Source: Tannerella sp. (GTDB lineage: Bacteria; Bacteroidota; Bacteroidia; Bacteroidales; Tannerellaceae). Taken from it: a stretch of 8,943 nucleotides of DNA. The translations under genes and the position numbers were made by a program. Each line of letters opens with the position of its first letter. Position 1 is the stretch's first letter. The notes beneath the pieces are model-generated. The model saw only the letters and a program-made list of their open reading frames with translations, made no database searches and was not told where the DNA came from. The DNA is taken from the NCBI GenBank assembly GCA_031267485.1, contig JAIRYY010000306.1, positions 1 to 8,943 on the forward strand. The letters run 5' to 3'. Positions 1-5,906 of the stretch are shown here, in pieces.

Positions 1-196
1 CCCGGATTTCATCGCCATCGCAAAAGCTTTCGGGATAGGCGCGCGCGAAGTCTCCGAACGCGGCGAACTGGACGGCGCGATAAGGGAGATGCTTGCCTGC
101 AGGGGCGCTTTCCTCCTGGTGGCTCACGTCGAGAACAGCGGCAAAGTCTATCCGATGGTGCCCGCGGGAGGATGTATTACGGAAATGATTTATTGA
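1..196 (+). CDS. ilvB: Acetolactate synthase large subunit, C-terminal fragment
   Basis: This is the last 64 codons of a gene that enters from the left; the reading frame begins at base 2 and stops at TGA 194-196. The fragment reads DFIAIAKAFGIGAREVSE near its start and ends with VYPMVPAGGCITEMIY. That matches the C-terminal thiamine-diphosphate-binding domain of acetohydroxyacid synthase, where a PMVP(A/P)G segment close to the C-terminus is characteristic. The enzyme condenses two pyruvates to acetolactate, or pyruvate with 2-ketobutyrate, in valine, leucine and isoleucine synthesis in the cytoplasm. The regulatory subunit gene ilvN starts 9 bases downstream, which supports the assignment. 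The catalytic N-terminal domains lie outside the window, so their integrity cannot be judged. Confidence 0.93.
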   Translation, partial: PDFIAIAKAFGIGAREVSERGELDGAIREMLACRGAFLLVAHVENSGKVYPMVPAGGCITEMIY

Positions 197-205
197 TAAA
201 AGTAT

Positions 206-763
206 ATGGATATGGAAAATAAAAAGCTTTTTACCGTTATTGTTTTTTCGGAGAACACGGTAGGCCTGCTTAATCAGATTACCATTATATTCACCCGCCG
301 GCAGCTGAACATAGAGACGCTTTCCGTATCTCCCTCGGCGATTGCCGGCGTTCATAAATTCACGATTACCACATTTGCCGACGAAACGACAATCGTCAAA
401 CTCGTCAAGCAGATTGACAAGCGCGTGGATATACTGAAAGCCTACTACAACACGGACGAAGACCTCGTTCATCAGGAAATCGCGCTCTACAAGCTGAGTA
501 CCGACCTGTTCATCCGGATGGGCGGCGTGGAAGACCTGATACGCAAATACGACGCGCGCGTGCTCGACATCAACGAAACATGCGTGGTGCTGGAGAAGAA
601 CGGCCACTATGAGGAGACGCAGGCGCTGTTTCGCGAACTGAGCGAACGGATTGGCGTCCTGCAGTTCATCCGTTCGGGACGCATCGCAATCACGAAAAGC
701 AAGGTCGAGCGGCTGAGCGACATGCTGGCTTCGGTAGAGGCGAAAATAAAGGAAAGGGATTAG
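206..763 (+). CDS. ilvN: Acetolactate synthase small (regulatory) subunit
   Basis: The 185-aa product is full length for the IlvN/IlvH family. An N-terminal ACT domain (about residues 8-80) includes FTVIVFSENTVGLLNQI and the conserved RRQLNIETLSVS segment. The C-terminal part (about 90-165) fits the small-subunit C-terminal domain. The ACT domain normally binds the feedback inhibitor valine, and the subunit activates the catalytic IlvB subunit. The start is either ATG 206 or ATG 212; both are in frame and neither has a clear Shine-Dalgarno sequence, which is normal for Bacteroidota. The gene lies 9 nt after ilvB and 3 nt before the thioesterase gene, so it is almost certainly part of one transcript. 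No defect is visible. Confidence 0.95.
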   Translation: MDMENKKLFTVIVFSENTVGLLNQITIIFTRRQLNIETLSVSPSAIAGVHKFTITTFADETTIVKLVKQIDKRVDILKAYYNTDEDLVHQEIALYKLSTDLFIRMGGVEDLIRKYDARVLDINETCVVLEKNGHYEETQALFRELSERIGVLQFIRSGRIAITKSKVERLSDMLASVEAKIKERD

Positions 764-766
764 GAG

Positions 767-1504
767 ATGCTTGAAAAAATAGGAGAATTTCAGTTTGTTA
801 CGGAATCTTACCTGCTCGATTTCCGCGGCAGGGTCACGATTCCCATGATAGGAAACTATATGCTTCATGCCGCATCCAGTCACGCGTCGCTGCGCGGATT
901 CGGCTTTAGCGACATGACCGGGCGCCATACGGCGTGGGTTCTTTCGCGCCTGGCGATGGAAATAGACCGCTACCCGGAGATGTCGGAGCCGGTTACGCTC
1001 CATACCTGGATTGACGAGGTCGGGCGGATTTTTACGAGCCGCTGTTTTGAACTCGCCGACGCCGCCGGAAAGGCGACAGGCTATGCGCGTTCCATCTGGG
1101 CGGCCATAGACATGCAGACGCGCCGTCCGACGCCGCTGGACGTCGAAGCGCTGAGCGTCTACGTGGCGGCAGACAGACCCTGTCCCATCGAAAAGCCGGG
1201 GAAGACCGCCCCGGTCGAAAACGAAACGGACGGCATTCCGTACAGCGTTAAATACAGCGATTTGGATATAAACGGACATTTCAACAGTATCAAATACATG
1301 GAACGCCTGCTCGACCTGTTCGACCTGGATATGTTCGTCCGCAAGGAAGTGAAACGCTTCGAGATAGCCTACCTGTCCGAGGGACGGTACGGCATGCCGC
1401 TGACGTTGCATAAAAAGGAAACGTCGGAGGACAGGTACAGCATGGCAATATGTCACGAAGGTAAGGCGATTTGCCGGGCAAACGCAACCTGGACTGTCAA
1501 GTGA
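767..1504 (+). CDS. Acyl-ACP thioesterase (FatA/FatB-like, double hotdog)
   Basis: The 245-aa product fits the bacterial acyl-ACP thioesterase family (Pfam PF01643), which hydrolyses acyl-acyl carrier protein to free fatty acid in the cytoplasm. The N-terminal hotdog half spans about residues 5-130. The second half begins near 155 and carries YSDLDINGHFNSIKYMERLLD (residues 163-183). This matches the D-x-N-x-H-x-N signature of plant FatA/FatB, with D167, N169 and H171 as the likely catalytic residues. Only 3 nt separate it from ilvN. The AGGAG at 762-766 touches the start codon, so the better-spaced AAGGGA near 754-759 is the likelier ribosome contact. A thioesterase between ilvN and ilvC is, to my knowledge, a recurrent arrangement in Bacteroides. 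The chain-length preference cannot be read from sequence. Confidence 0.88.
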   Translation: MLEKIGEFQFVTESYLLDFRGRVTIPMIGNYMLHAASSHASLRGFGFSDMTGRHTAWVLSRLAMEIDRYPEMSEPVTLHTWIDEVGRIFTSRCFELADAAGKATGYARSIWAAIDMQTRRPTPLDVEALSVYVAADRPCPIEKPGKTAPVENETDGIPYSVKYSDLDINGHFNSIKYMERLLDLFDLDMFVRKEVKRFEIAYLSEGRYGMPLTLHKKETSEDRYSMAICHEGKAICRANATWTVK

Positions 1505-1537
1505 TAAGATTTACTAACACATATAAATTTAACAGAA

Positions 1538-2581
1538 ATGGCAACAATTAATTTTGGAGGGGTAGACGAGAATGTCGTTACCCGTGAAGAGTTTCCCCTG
1601 GAAAAGGCAAGGGAAGTAATGAAAGGCGAAACAATCGCCGTAATCGGCTATGGCGTGCAAGGTCCCGGGCAAAGCCTGAATCTGCGCGACAACGGCTTCA
1701 ACGTCATCGTTGGCCAGCGCAAGGGCAAGACCTGGGAAAAGGCCGTGTCGGACGGCTGGACGCCCGGCGAGACGCTGTTTGAAATCGAAGAGGCCTGCCG
1801 GCGCGCTACCGTCGTCCAGTATCTGCTCTCCGACGCCGCCCAGATAGAACTCTGGCCGACCGTCAAAAAACATCTCACGGCAGGCAAGGCGCTGTATTTT
1901 TCGCACGGCTTTGCCATTACGTATAAAGAGCGCACAAGCATCGTCCCGCCCGCCGGCGTGGACGTCATCCTCGTAGCCCCGAAAGGTTCGGGAACATCCC
2001 TGCGCCGCATGTTTCTGCAGGGACGCGGACTCAATTCTTCCTACGCAATCTGGCAGGATGCGACGGGACGCGCAAAAGAACGCGTTGTCGCGCTGGGCAT
2101 CGGCGTCGGTTCGGGTTATCTTTTTGAAACAACGTTTCAGAAAGAAGTCTATTCAGACCTGACGGGCGAGCGCGGCACGCTGATGGGCGCCATACAGGGA
2201 CTTCTGCTCGCACAGTACGAAGTGCTGCGCGAAAACGGCCATTCGCCCTCGGAAGCGTTCAACGAGACCGTGGAAGAACTGACGCAATCGCTCATGCCCC
2301 TGTTTGCGGAGAACGGCATGGACTGGATGTATGCCAACTGCTCGACGACGGCGCAGCGCGGCGCACTGGACTGGATGACGCCTTTCCACGACGCAACCCG
2401 CCCCGTCTTCGAAAAGCTTTACCGCGAAGTGGCCTGCGGAAACGAAGCGCAGCGTTCCATCGATTCAAATTCCCGCCCGGACTATCGCGAAAAACTGAAC
2501 AGGGAACTCGCCGCCCTGCGCGACAGCGAGATGTGGCGCACCGGCGCAGTAGTCCGCAAGCTCCGCCCGGAAAACAGCTGA
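1538..2581 (+). CDS. ilvC: Ketol-acid reductoisomerase (NADP+)
   Basis: The 347-aa product is close to full-length Bacteroides IlvC along its whole length. It isomerises and reduces acetolactate (or acetohydroxybutyrate) to the dihydroxy acid using NADPH and Mg2+. The Rossmann motif GYGVQGPGQ is at residues 37-45, with a basic cofactor loop GQRKGK at 59-64 that fits NADPH use. Other conserved segments are FSHGF with H123, APKGSGTSLR at 147-156, and DLTGERG at 207-213, where D207 and E211 are the likely Mg2+ ligands. E243 and E247 in FNETVEELTQ are probably the second acidic pair. The gene starts 33 nt after the thioesterase stop, with no Bacteroidetes-type promoter in the gap, so read-through from the ilv operon is likely. 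The palindromic repeat begins 34 nt after its stop. Confidence 0.97.
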   Translation: MATINFGGVDENVVTREEFPLEKAREVMKGETIAVIGYGVQGPGQSLNLRDNGFNVIVGQRKGKTWEKAVSDGWTPGETLFEIEEACRRATVVQYLLSDAAQIELWPTVKKHLTAGKALYFSHGFAITYKERTSIVPPAGVDVILVAPKGSGTSLRRMFLQGRGLNSSYAIWQDATGRAKERVVALGIGVGSGYLFETTFQKEVYSDLTGERGTLMGAIQGLLLAQYEVLRENGHSPSEAFNETVEELTQSLMPLFAENGMDWMYANCSTTAQRGALDWMTPFHDATRPVFEKLYREVACGNEAQRSIDSNSRPDYREKLNRELAALRDSEMWRTGAVVRKLRPENS

Positions 2582-2615
2582 ATCCTGCTTTCCGCGGCGC
2601 TATAATCACATCACA

Positions 2616-2750
2616 GGAGGGCGCTGTCTCAAAAGCCTCGATTCCCCGTCATTGCGAGGAGGAACGACGAAGCAATCCATGTACTGTCAGATATTTATGG
2701 ATAGCTTCACTTCGTTCGCAATGACGGAATATGGCTTTTGAGACAGCCTC
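2616..2750. repeat. Nested palindromic MITE-like repeat between convergent genes
   Basis: The outer arms are perfect 15-bp inverted repeats: GCTGTCTCAAAAGCC at 2623-2637 against its complement at 2733-2747. Both extend to a GAGG-like end, with a 2-base insertion on the left. The inner arms are CCGTCATTGCGA at 2646-2657 against TCGCAATGACGG at 2716-2727. The inner pairing continues imperfectly toward ATCCAT/ATGGAT around 2675-2700. The whole element could fold into one long hairpin. The inner part belongs to the CGTCATTGCGAGG...CGAAGCAATCC type of dispersed repeat seen in many bacterial genomes. The outer ends look like insertion-sequence termini, but I cannot name the family. No ORF or clear target duplication is seen. 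It sits between the ilvC stop and the oxidoreductase stop, so it may also end transcription from both sides. Confidence 0.8.
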
Positions 2751-2754
2751 TTTG

Positions 2755-4071
2755 CTATATTTTCGGGAATGTCCACGGCGAGCGGTATTCTTTTGTCAGA
2801 TAGCGGTCGGCCTCGCTGTCGTGGAACGATGTTCCGTCCCATGCCAGTTTCTTTCCCGTGCGGAAGGCGATGTTGCCTAACTGCGAGAATTTGGCGATGT
2901 GCGCTCCGATTTCGATACTTGCCCGGCAGTTCCGGTTGCGCGTCTTGATACATTCCAGGTGATTCTTCACGTGCAGGTTAAGTCCGCCCTCCCCGTAGTT
3001 TTTGGTCAGGGCGACAGCCTCCATGCGCGCGATGCCGTTCACTTTTTCGGGAATCACTTCCCAGCCGCCGCGGTCAATCACCAGCGTGCCGTTCTCGCCG
3101 ACGAAGCCCAGGCCATGATTGCGTCCGTATGCCCCGTCGTCAATCCCGATAGCGTGGTCCCACATAACGGTGAAGTCGTCGAACGTGTAAATCGTCTGCA
3201 GCAGATCGGGCGTCTCGCAGGCGTCGTCGGGGTAGCCGAACTTGCCGCCCGACGCCATGATGGATTTGGGCGCGGTCACATTCATGCCATACAGCGCGTA
3301 GTCGAGCAGATGCACGCCCCAGTCGGTCATCAGGCCGCCGGCATAGTCCCAGAACCACCGGAAAGTGAAATGGAAGCGGTTGCGGTTGAACGGGCGTTTG
3401 GGGGCAGGCCCCAGCCACATGTCGTAGTCGACGCCCGCCGGGACGGATTCATCCGGTTTTACGGGTATGGACGGACACCAGCCCTGGTACGAGAAGACGC
3501 GCACGGTGCGAATCTTACCCAGTTTACCGCTGTGGACGAACGCCATCGCGTCCTGCCAGTGCGGGTCACTGCGCTGCCACTGTCCGACCTGCACGACGCG
3601 GTTGTATTTCTCCGCCGCGCGAATCATCACATTGCACTCCTCGATGCTGTTGCCCAGCGGTTTCTCGCAATATACATCCTTTCCCGCCTCGCAGGCCGCC
3701 ACCAGCTGGAGGCAGTGCCAGTGGTCGGGCGTCCCCACGATTACGAGGTCGACGTCCTTGTTGTCAATCACCTGTCGCCAGTCCTTATACAGGTGTCCGA
3801 CCTTTTTCCCTTTCTGCAGTTCCGCAGTCTTGGCGGCCTTTTCGTTCAGCACGCCCTCGTCGATGTCGGCGATGGCAATACATTCCACTTCGGGATTGCG
3901 CAGGAAAGCCGTCAGGTCGGAAAAGCCCATCCCGTTACACCCGATAAGCCCGACGCGTATCCTGTCGTTCGCACCGACGGACTGTCCGCCCGCCTTGATA
4001 AAAAATGGATTCACTGAAAGTCCGGCGCCGAGTACTGCGGCCTGCCGGATAAAGTCTCTACGTGTTGTCAT
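2755..4071 (-). CDS. Gfo/Idh/MocA family oxidoreductase with Tat signal
   Basis: The 438-aa product begins MTTRRDFIRQAAVLGAGLSV, a twin-arginine (R4-R5) export signal, so it is probably a periplasmic or exported NAD(P)-dependent sugar oxidoreductase. The Rossmann domain shows GLIGCNGMG at 41-49, an acidic AIADID at 66-71, and the family motif CEKPLG with E136-K137-P138. The C-terminal domain has GGLMTDWGVHLLDYAL at 245-260, the G-G-x3-D-x-G-x-H-x2-D active-site pattern with H254 as the likely catalytic residue. An in-frame ATG at 4101 exists, but it falls inside the predicted -7 box, so the start at 4071 is preferred. Relatives act on carbohydrates, including glycoside-cleaving or 3-keto-sugar reactions. 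The substrate cannot be inferred here. The stop is 4 nt from the palindromic repeat. Confidence 0.9.
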   Translation of the reverse strand: MTTRRDFIRQAAVLGAGLSVNPFFIKAGGQSVGANDRIRVGLIGCNGMGFSDLTAFLRNPEVECIAIADIDEGVLNEKAAKTAELQKGKKVGHLYKDWRQVIDNKDVDLVIVGTPDHWHCLQLVAACEAGKDVYCEKPLGNSIEECNVMIRAAEKYNRVVQVGQWQRSDPHWQDAMAFVHSGKLGKIRTVRVFSYQGWCPSIPVKPDESVPAGVDYDMWLGPAPKRPFNRNRFHFTFRWFWDYAGGLMTDWGVHLLDYALYGMNVTAPKSIMASGGKFGYPDDACETPDLLQTIYTFDDFTVMWDHAIGIDDGAYGRNHGLGFVGENGTLVIDRGGWEVIPEKVNGIARMEAVALTKNYGEGGLNLHVKNHLECIKTRNRNCRASIEIGAHIAKFSQLGNIAFRTGKKLAWDGTSFHDSEADRYLTKEYRSPWTFPKI

Positions 4072-4098
4072 GTTATTCTTTTTTTTAAAATTAATGTG

Positions 4099-4130
4099 CA
4101 AATGTAATCCGAAAAATATTTTTACGCAAC
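4099..4130 (-). promoter_or_regulatory. Bacteroidetes-type promoter for the oxidoreductase gene
   Basis: Read on the minus strand, GTTG at 4130-4127 is followed by a 20-nt spacer and TACATTTG at 4106-4099. This fits the Bacteroides consensus of a TTTG-like -33 element and a TAnnTTTG -7 element. Transcription would start near 4095, leaving a leader of about 24 nt before ATG 4071. The promoter lies in the 70-bp gap after the lipoprotein gene, so the two minus-strand genes need not share a transcript. Confidence 0.6.
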
Positions 4131-4141
4131 TATTTCGATAT

Positions 4142-5344
4142 TCAAATTAATCTTATTTTCACAACAACGGGACTACTGTCTTCCGTAAGATTGTCGAACG
4201 GAGGCTTGCAGTCTTCTTCAAAAAACCTGTATGCGTCAACAAGTATGTATAAATGTTTTTTATATACGCAAAAAGTTCTGTTGGTAAGATATGATTTTAT
4301 ATCAATGGTTTTCAGATAATCGTCAATGTCGTTCACAACAGGCTTTTCGGTATAACCGGAAGTTTTTCCCGTATTATCGGCAATACCCAATTTCCCGTTT
4401 ATTGTGTACATAAGGCCTCCGTCGGGCAAAGGCAATACCGCATCAACAAATTTTTTGTTTTTCACTTCTGCCGCGTGAACATCCATTACCTTTGCATGAG
4501 TATAAGTAATCATATCCATAAATGTACCGTTTGTATTAAATATATATTTCGGACAAATCGTCTTTAAATCGGAAGTACTGTACAGCGTGTCGAGCGCCAG
4601 AAATTTGAACCACAGAAGACTGTCTATATGTATGTATTGCAAATCACCCTGTCCGATTACGATACGCCCTTTGTAGGTCGCCTTTTCATCGCATGCCGGA
4701 TTGGGATAGGGATGCAGTATGGAACCGTCATGAACATTCCGTGCATAAAACAAGTGCGGCCCGAACATGTTTATCTTACCGTTATTGTCGACATGGTTGT
4801 TTACATACTCAAATATCTGATAGTCCTTATAATAAGTTTTTACATGTTTTATGGTTATGCTGTCGGCCATATAATCGTCCGTATCACCGAGATAATTTCC
4901 ATCAAAAGAATAGTTTGAATACGATAACTTGTTTATGCTGTGGAATGTCACATAACGTTCCTTTTCATTAAAGGCCGACATTGTAAAGCTATATTTTTTC
5001 GCTTCACCGGGACCCGCCCCTTCTGTGAAAAGTGTCTTTACAAATACACCTTCCGGCGTATATTTGTAGATATTTTCCCAGTCGACATATATGGTATCTT
5101 CATTGATTCTGACCTGCGACATGCTTACGTCGCCTATCAAAGGCTCATCCGAAAGGCGGATATATGAAATTGATTCCGCAAATTGCGACAGCATGATTTG
5201 CGAGTCCGTTTCTTTTGCCTTTGCAAGGTCTACAACGACCGGATTAGGAAAACTTTCCACGCGTTTGTCTTTGTCTGCCGTGTTGCATCCGGAAGATAGC
5301 GCGGCGATTAAAAAATAATACGGAATTGTTTTTATTATCATCAT
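4142..5344 (-). CDS. Six-bladed beta-propeller lipoprotein (unknown function)
   Basis: The 400-aa product starts MMIIKTIPYYFLIAALSSGC, a lipoprotein signal peptide whose probable lipidation residue is C20. The mature protein is therefore expected in the envelope, attached to a membrane. The body has the short, aromatic, beta-rich pattern of the Bacteroidota 6-bladed beta-propeller/BF3164-like lipoproteins. For example, IYKYTPEGVFVKTLFTEGAG followed by PGE (about residues 92-114) resembles the family's blade motif ending in GxGPGE. Blade repeats are otherwise divergent, and no catalytic motif is visible. These proteins are abundant in Bacteroides; most have no known role, though some lie near two-component or nutrient-uptake genes. 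The gene is visibly richer in A+T than its neighbours. Its start codon region is duplicated 80 bp upstream. The family call is by pattern only. Confidence 0.8.
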   Translation of the reverse strand: MMIIKTIPYYFLIAALSSGCNTADKDKRVESFPNPVVVDLAKAKETDSQIMLSQFAESISYIRLSDEPLIGDVSMSQVRINEDTIYVDWENIYKYTPEGVFVKTLFTEGAGPGEAKKYSFTMSAFNEKERYVTFHSINKLSYSNYSFDGNYLGDTDDYMADSITIKHVKTYYKDYQIFEYVNNHVDNNGKINMFGPHLFYARNVHDGSILHPYPNPACDEKATYKGRIVIGQGDLQYIHIDSLLWFKFLALDTLYSTSDLKTICPKYIFNTNGTFMDMITYTHAKVMDVHAAEVKNKKFVDAVLPLPDGGLMYTINGKLGIADNTGKTSGYTEKPVVNDIDDYLKTIDIKSYLTNRTFCVYKKHLYILVDAYRFFEEDCKPPFDNLTEDSSPVVVKIRLI

Positions 5345-5346
5345 GC

Positions 5347-5424
5347 TTAATCAATTTTATCGAAAATTCCCTGTTCGCTGGAATATTTTTGCAAAAGTAT
5401 GACATTTGTTTTTATTATCATCAT
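5347..5424 (-). CDS. Possible 25-codon upstream ORF before the lipoprotein gene
   Basis: On the minus strand, the start codon in the upstream copy of the duplicated leader (ATG 5424-5422) opens a 25-codon frame beginning MMIIKT. These are the same six residues that start the lipoprotein. The frame then diverges and ends at TAA 5349-5347, only 2 nt before the lipoprotein ATG. That spacing would allow translational coupling if the upstream start is transcribed. The predicted -7 box at 5399-5392 lies inside this ORF, so a transcript from that promoter would exclude it. It could simply be debris of the duplication. No function is proposed for the peptide. Confidence 0.25.
   Translation of the reverse strand: MMIIKTNVILLQKYSSEQGIFDKID
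5392..5399 (-). promoter_or_regulatory. Possible -7 element for the lipoprotein gene
   Basis: TACTTTTG, read on the minus strand, matches TAnnTTTG. It would start transcription near 5388, about 44 nt before the lipoprotein ATG. No TTTG is present at the expected -33 distance, so this is a half-match only and may need an activator. It lies in the unique spacer between the two copies of the direct repeat. Confidence 0.35.
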
Positions 5425-5451
5425 GCGTAACCAATTTTTATCGAAAATCCC

Positions 5452-5666
5452 GACTCTATAACGAATCGTGCGGGTAAATTTGTTCATTGCCTGTCCCCAT
5501 CACTTGTCGGCGCAACATCCGCCCCGTCGTTGCGAGGCACGAAGCAATCCAGGTCGTCGCCTGCGCATAGTTAATGAGATGTCAAATGAGATTATGATGA
5601 TACTGAAGTGGAAAGCCTTAAAATCATTAATTTTTGATACGGTTGCCCTAAAAAAAAACAAATATG
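5452..5666. other. Non-coding stretch of the divergent intergenic region
   Basis: I see no convincing gene here. The reading frames that cross it have no protein-family features. It contains the solo repeat half at 5524-5551. A low-GC segment with a run of A residues around 5650-5658 lies just upstream of the predicted promoter at 5667-5697. The A-rich stretch could act as an upstream promoter element, but that is speculative. Confidence 0.5.
5524..5551 (+). repeat. Solo half-copy of the CGTCATTGCGAGG-type repeat
   Basis: CCGTCGTTGCGAGGCACGAA (5524-5543) followed by GCAATCCA matches the left inner arm of the palindromic element at 2646-2679. It differs by one substitution, a small change after the first A, and the loss of a few bases in the GAGGAACGA part. 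No matching right arm (TCGCAATGACGG) follows. It is therefore a single arm, either a decayed element or an independent short repeat. Confidence 0.7.
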
Positions 5667-5697
5667 TTTGATATTTTCATAAAATGATATATCTTTG
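5667..5697 (+). promoter_or_regulatory. Strong Bacteroidetes-type promoter upstream of the kinase gene
   Basis: TTTG at 5667-5670, a 19-nt spacer and TATCTTTG at 5690-5697 make an exact match to the Bacteroides -33/-7 consensus. Transcription should begin near 5701. The kinase start codon is about 205 nt further on, an unusually long leader. The space between holds two hairpins followed by T-runs, so the promoter may drive a regulated leader or a separate small RNA. Confidence 0.65.
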
Positions 5698-5733
5698 CGC
5701 CGCTTGACATAATTACAAACGCGGTGGATTGTT

Positions 5734-5760
5734 CTGCCAATAACTTTGGCGGATTTTTTT
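5734..5760 (+). terminator. Intrinsic terminator-like hairpin, early in the leader
   Basis: CTGCCAA (5734-5740) pairs with TTGGCGG (5746-5752) across a 5-nt loop, with one G-U pair. It is followed by A and seven T residues (5754-5760). It lies only about 35 nt after the predicted transcription start and has no gene before it. It would therefore act as an attenuator rather than as the end of an upstream gene. Confidence 0.55.
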
Positions 5761-5840
5761 ATTGTCCATTGAAAGACTGCTTCATAGCGGTGTGCACCCC
5801 CGCGTAAAGTCTGCAATGGATTTACAGCCGAGTTTGTTAA

Positions 5841-5877
5841 GGTGTTAAGCAGCGGGAAAGGCACGCCGTTTTTTTTT
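5841..5877 (+). terminator. Second terminator-like structure before the kinase gene
   Basis: GGTGT (5841-5845) can pair with ACGCC (5863-5867), followed by G and nine T residues (5869-5877). The local stem is short, with a 17-nt loop. An alternative 8-bp pairing of 5861-5868 with 5788-5795 ends at the same T-run. Either way, an RNA 3' end near 5877 is possible, 29 nt before the kinase ATG. Confidence 0.4.
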
Positions 5878-5906
5878 GAGCCTCAAAGATATATTCATAA
5901 CGGAAA

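Larger units (their letters stand above)
5326..5451. repeat. Imperfect direct repeat covering the lipoprotein gene start
   Basis: Positions 5326-5371 and 5406-5451 are near-identical 46-bp copies offset by 80 bp. They differ by two substitutions (5347/5427 and 5351/5431) and one balanced insertion and deletion. Each copy contains, on the minus strand, the leader TCGATAAAA...TT, the start ATGATG and the next four codons. The 34 bp between the copies (5372-5405) has no obvious second copy. This is either a local duplication followed by divergence, or the remnant 5' end of a lost paralogous lipoprotein gene. Confidence 0.85.
5701..5877 (+). ncRNA. Putative structured leader RNA or small RNA
   Basis: The roughly 175 nt after the predicted promoter have no good ORF but several helices. 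A hairpin at 5734-5752 is followed by T7. A long stem-loop spans 5765-5820: TCCATTG/CAATGGA, then AGACT/AGTCT, then an apical GCGG/CCGC at 5787-5803. A further hairpin at 5841-5867 is followed by T9 at 5869-5877. The apical CGGTGTGC (5788-5795) can also pair over 8 bp with GCACGCCG (5861-5868), directly before the T9. That pairing would compete with the apical stem. I tried to match conserved motifs of 6S, SRP, tmRNA, RNase P and common riboswitches and recognised none. It could be an attenuating leader for the kinase gene or an sRNA gene. Covariation has not been tested. Confidence 0.4.

Noticed and set aside
2899..4017. A 372-codon open frame on the plus strand, antisense to the oxidoreductase gene
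   Set aside because: The minus-strand frame has complete family motifs and a Tat signal. The antisense frame has no recognisable domain and is explained by the G/C-rich third positions of the real gene.
4071..4101. An upstream in-frame ATG extending the oxidoreductase by 10 residues
   Set aside because: The codon lies within the predicted -7 box and would put extra residues before a canonical Tat signal, so the start at 4071 fits better.
3467..4150. A 227-codon plus-strand frame over the 5' half of the oxidoreductase gene
   Set aside because: It overlaps well-supported coding sequence and the predicted minus-strand promoter, and its product is low-complexity without family features.
5468..5671. 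A 67-codon plus-strand ORF including the repeat half-copy
   Set aside because: It runs through a dispersed repeat and ends inside the predicted promoter; no coding signature is seen.
5816..5848. A 10-codon ORF (MDLQPSLLRC) just before the second T-run, a possible leader peptide
   Set aside because: It has no run of a single regulatory amino acid and no ribosome-binding signal; it probably arises by chance inside the stem.
5592..5864. A 90-codon minus-strand ORF across the putative RNA region
   Set aside because: Its composition is not protein-like, it has no promoter or family match, and it lies opposite a region better explained by a plus-strand promoter and hairpins.
5701..5877. 6S RNA, SRP RNA or a known riboswitch
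   Set aside because: I compared it by eye. The GGAAGGAAGCAGC core of SRP RNA, a long 6S closing helix and conserved riboswitch cores are all missing. Only a covariance-model search can settle this.
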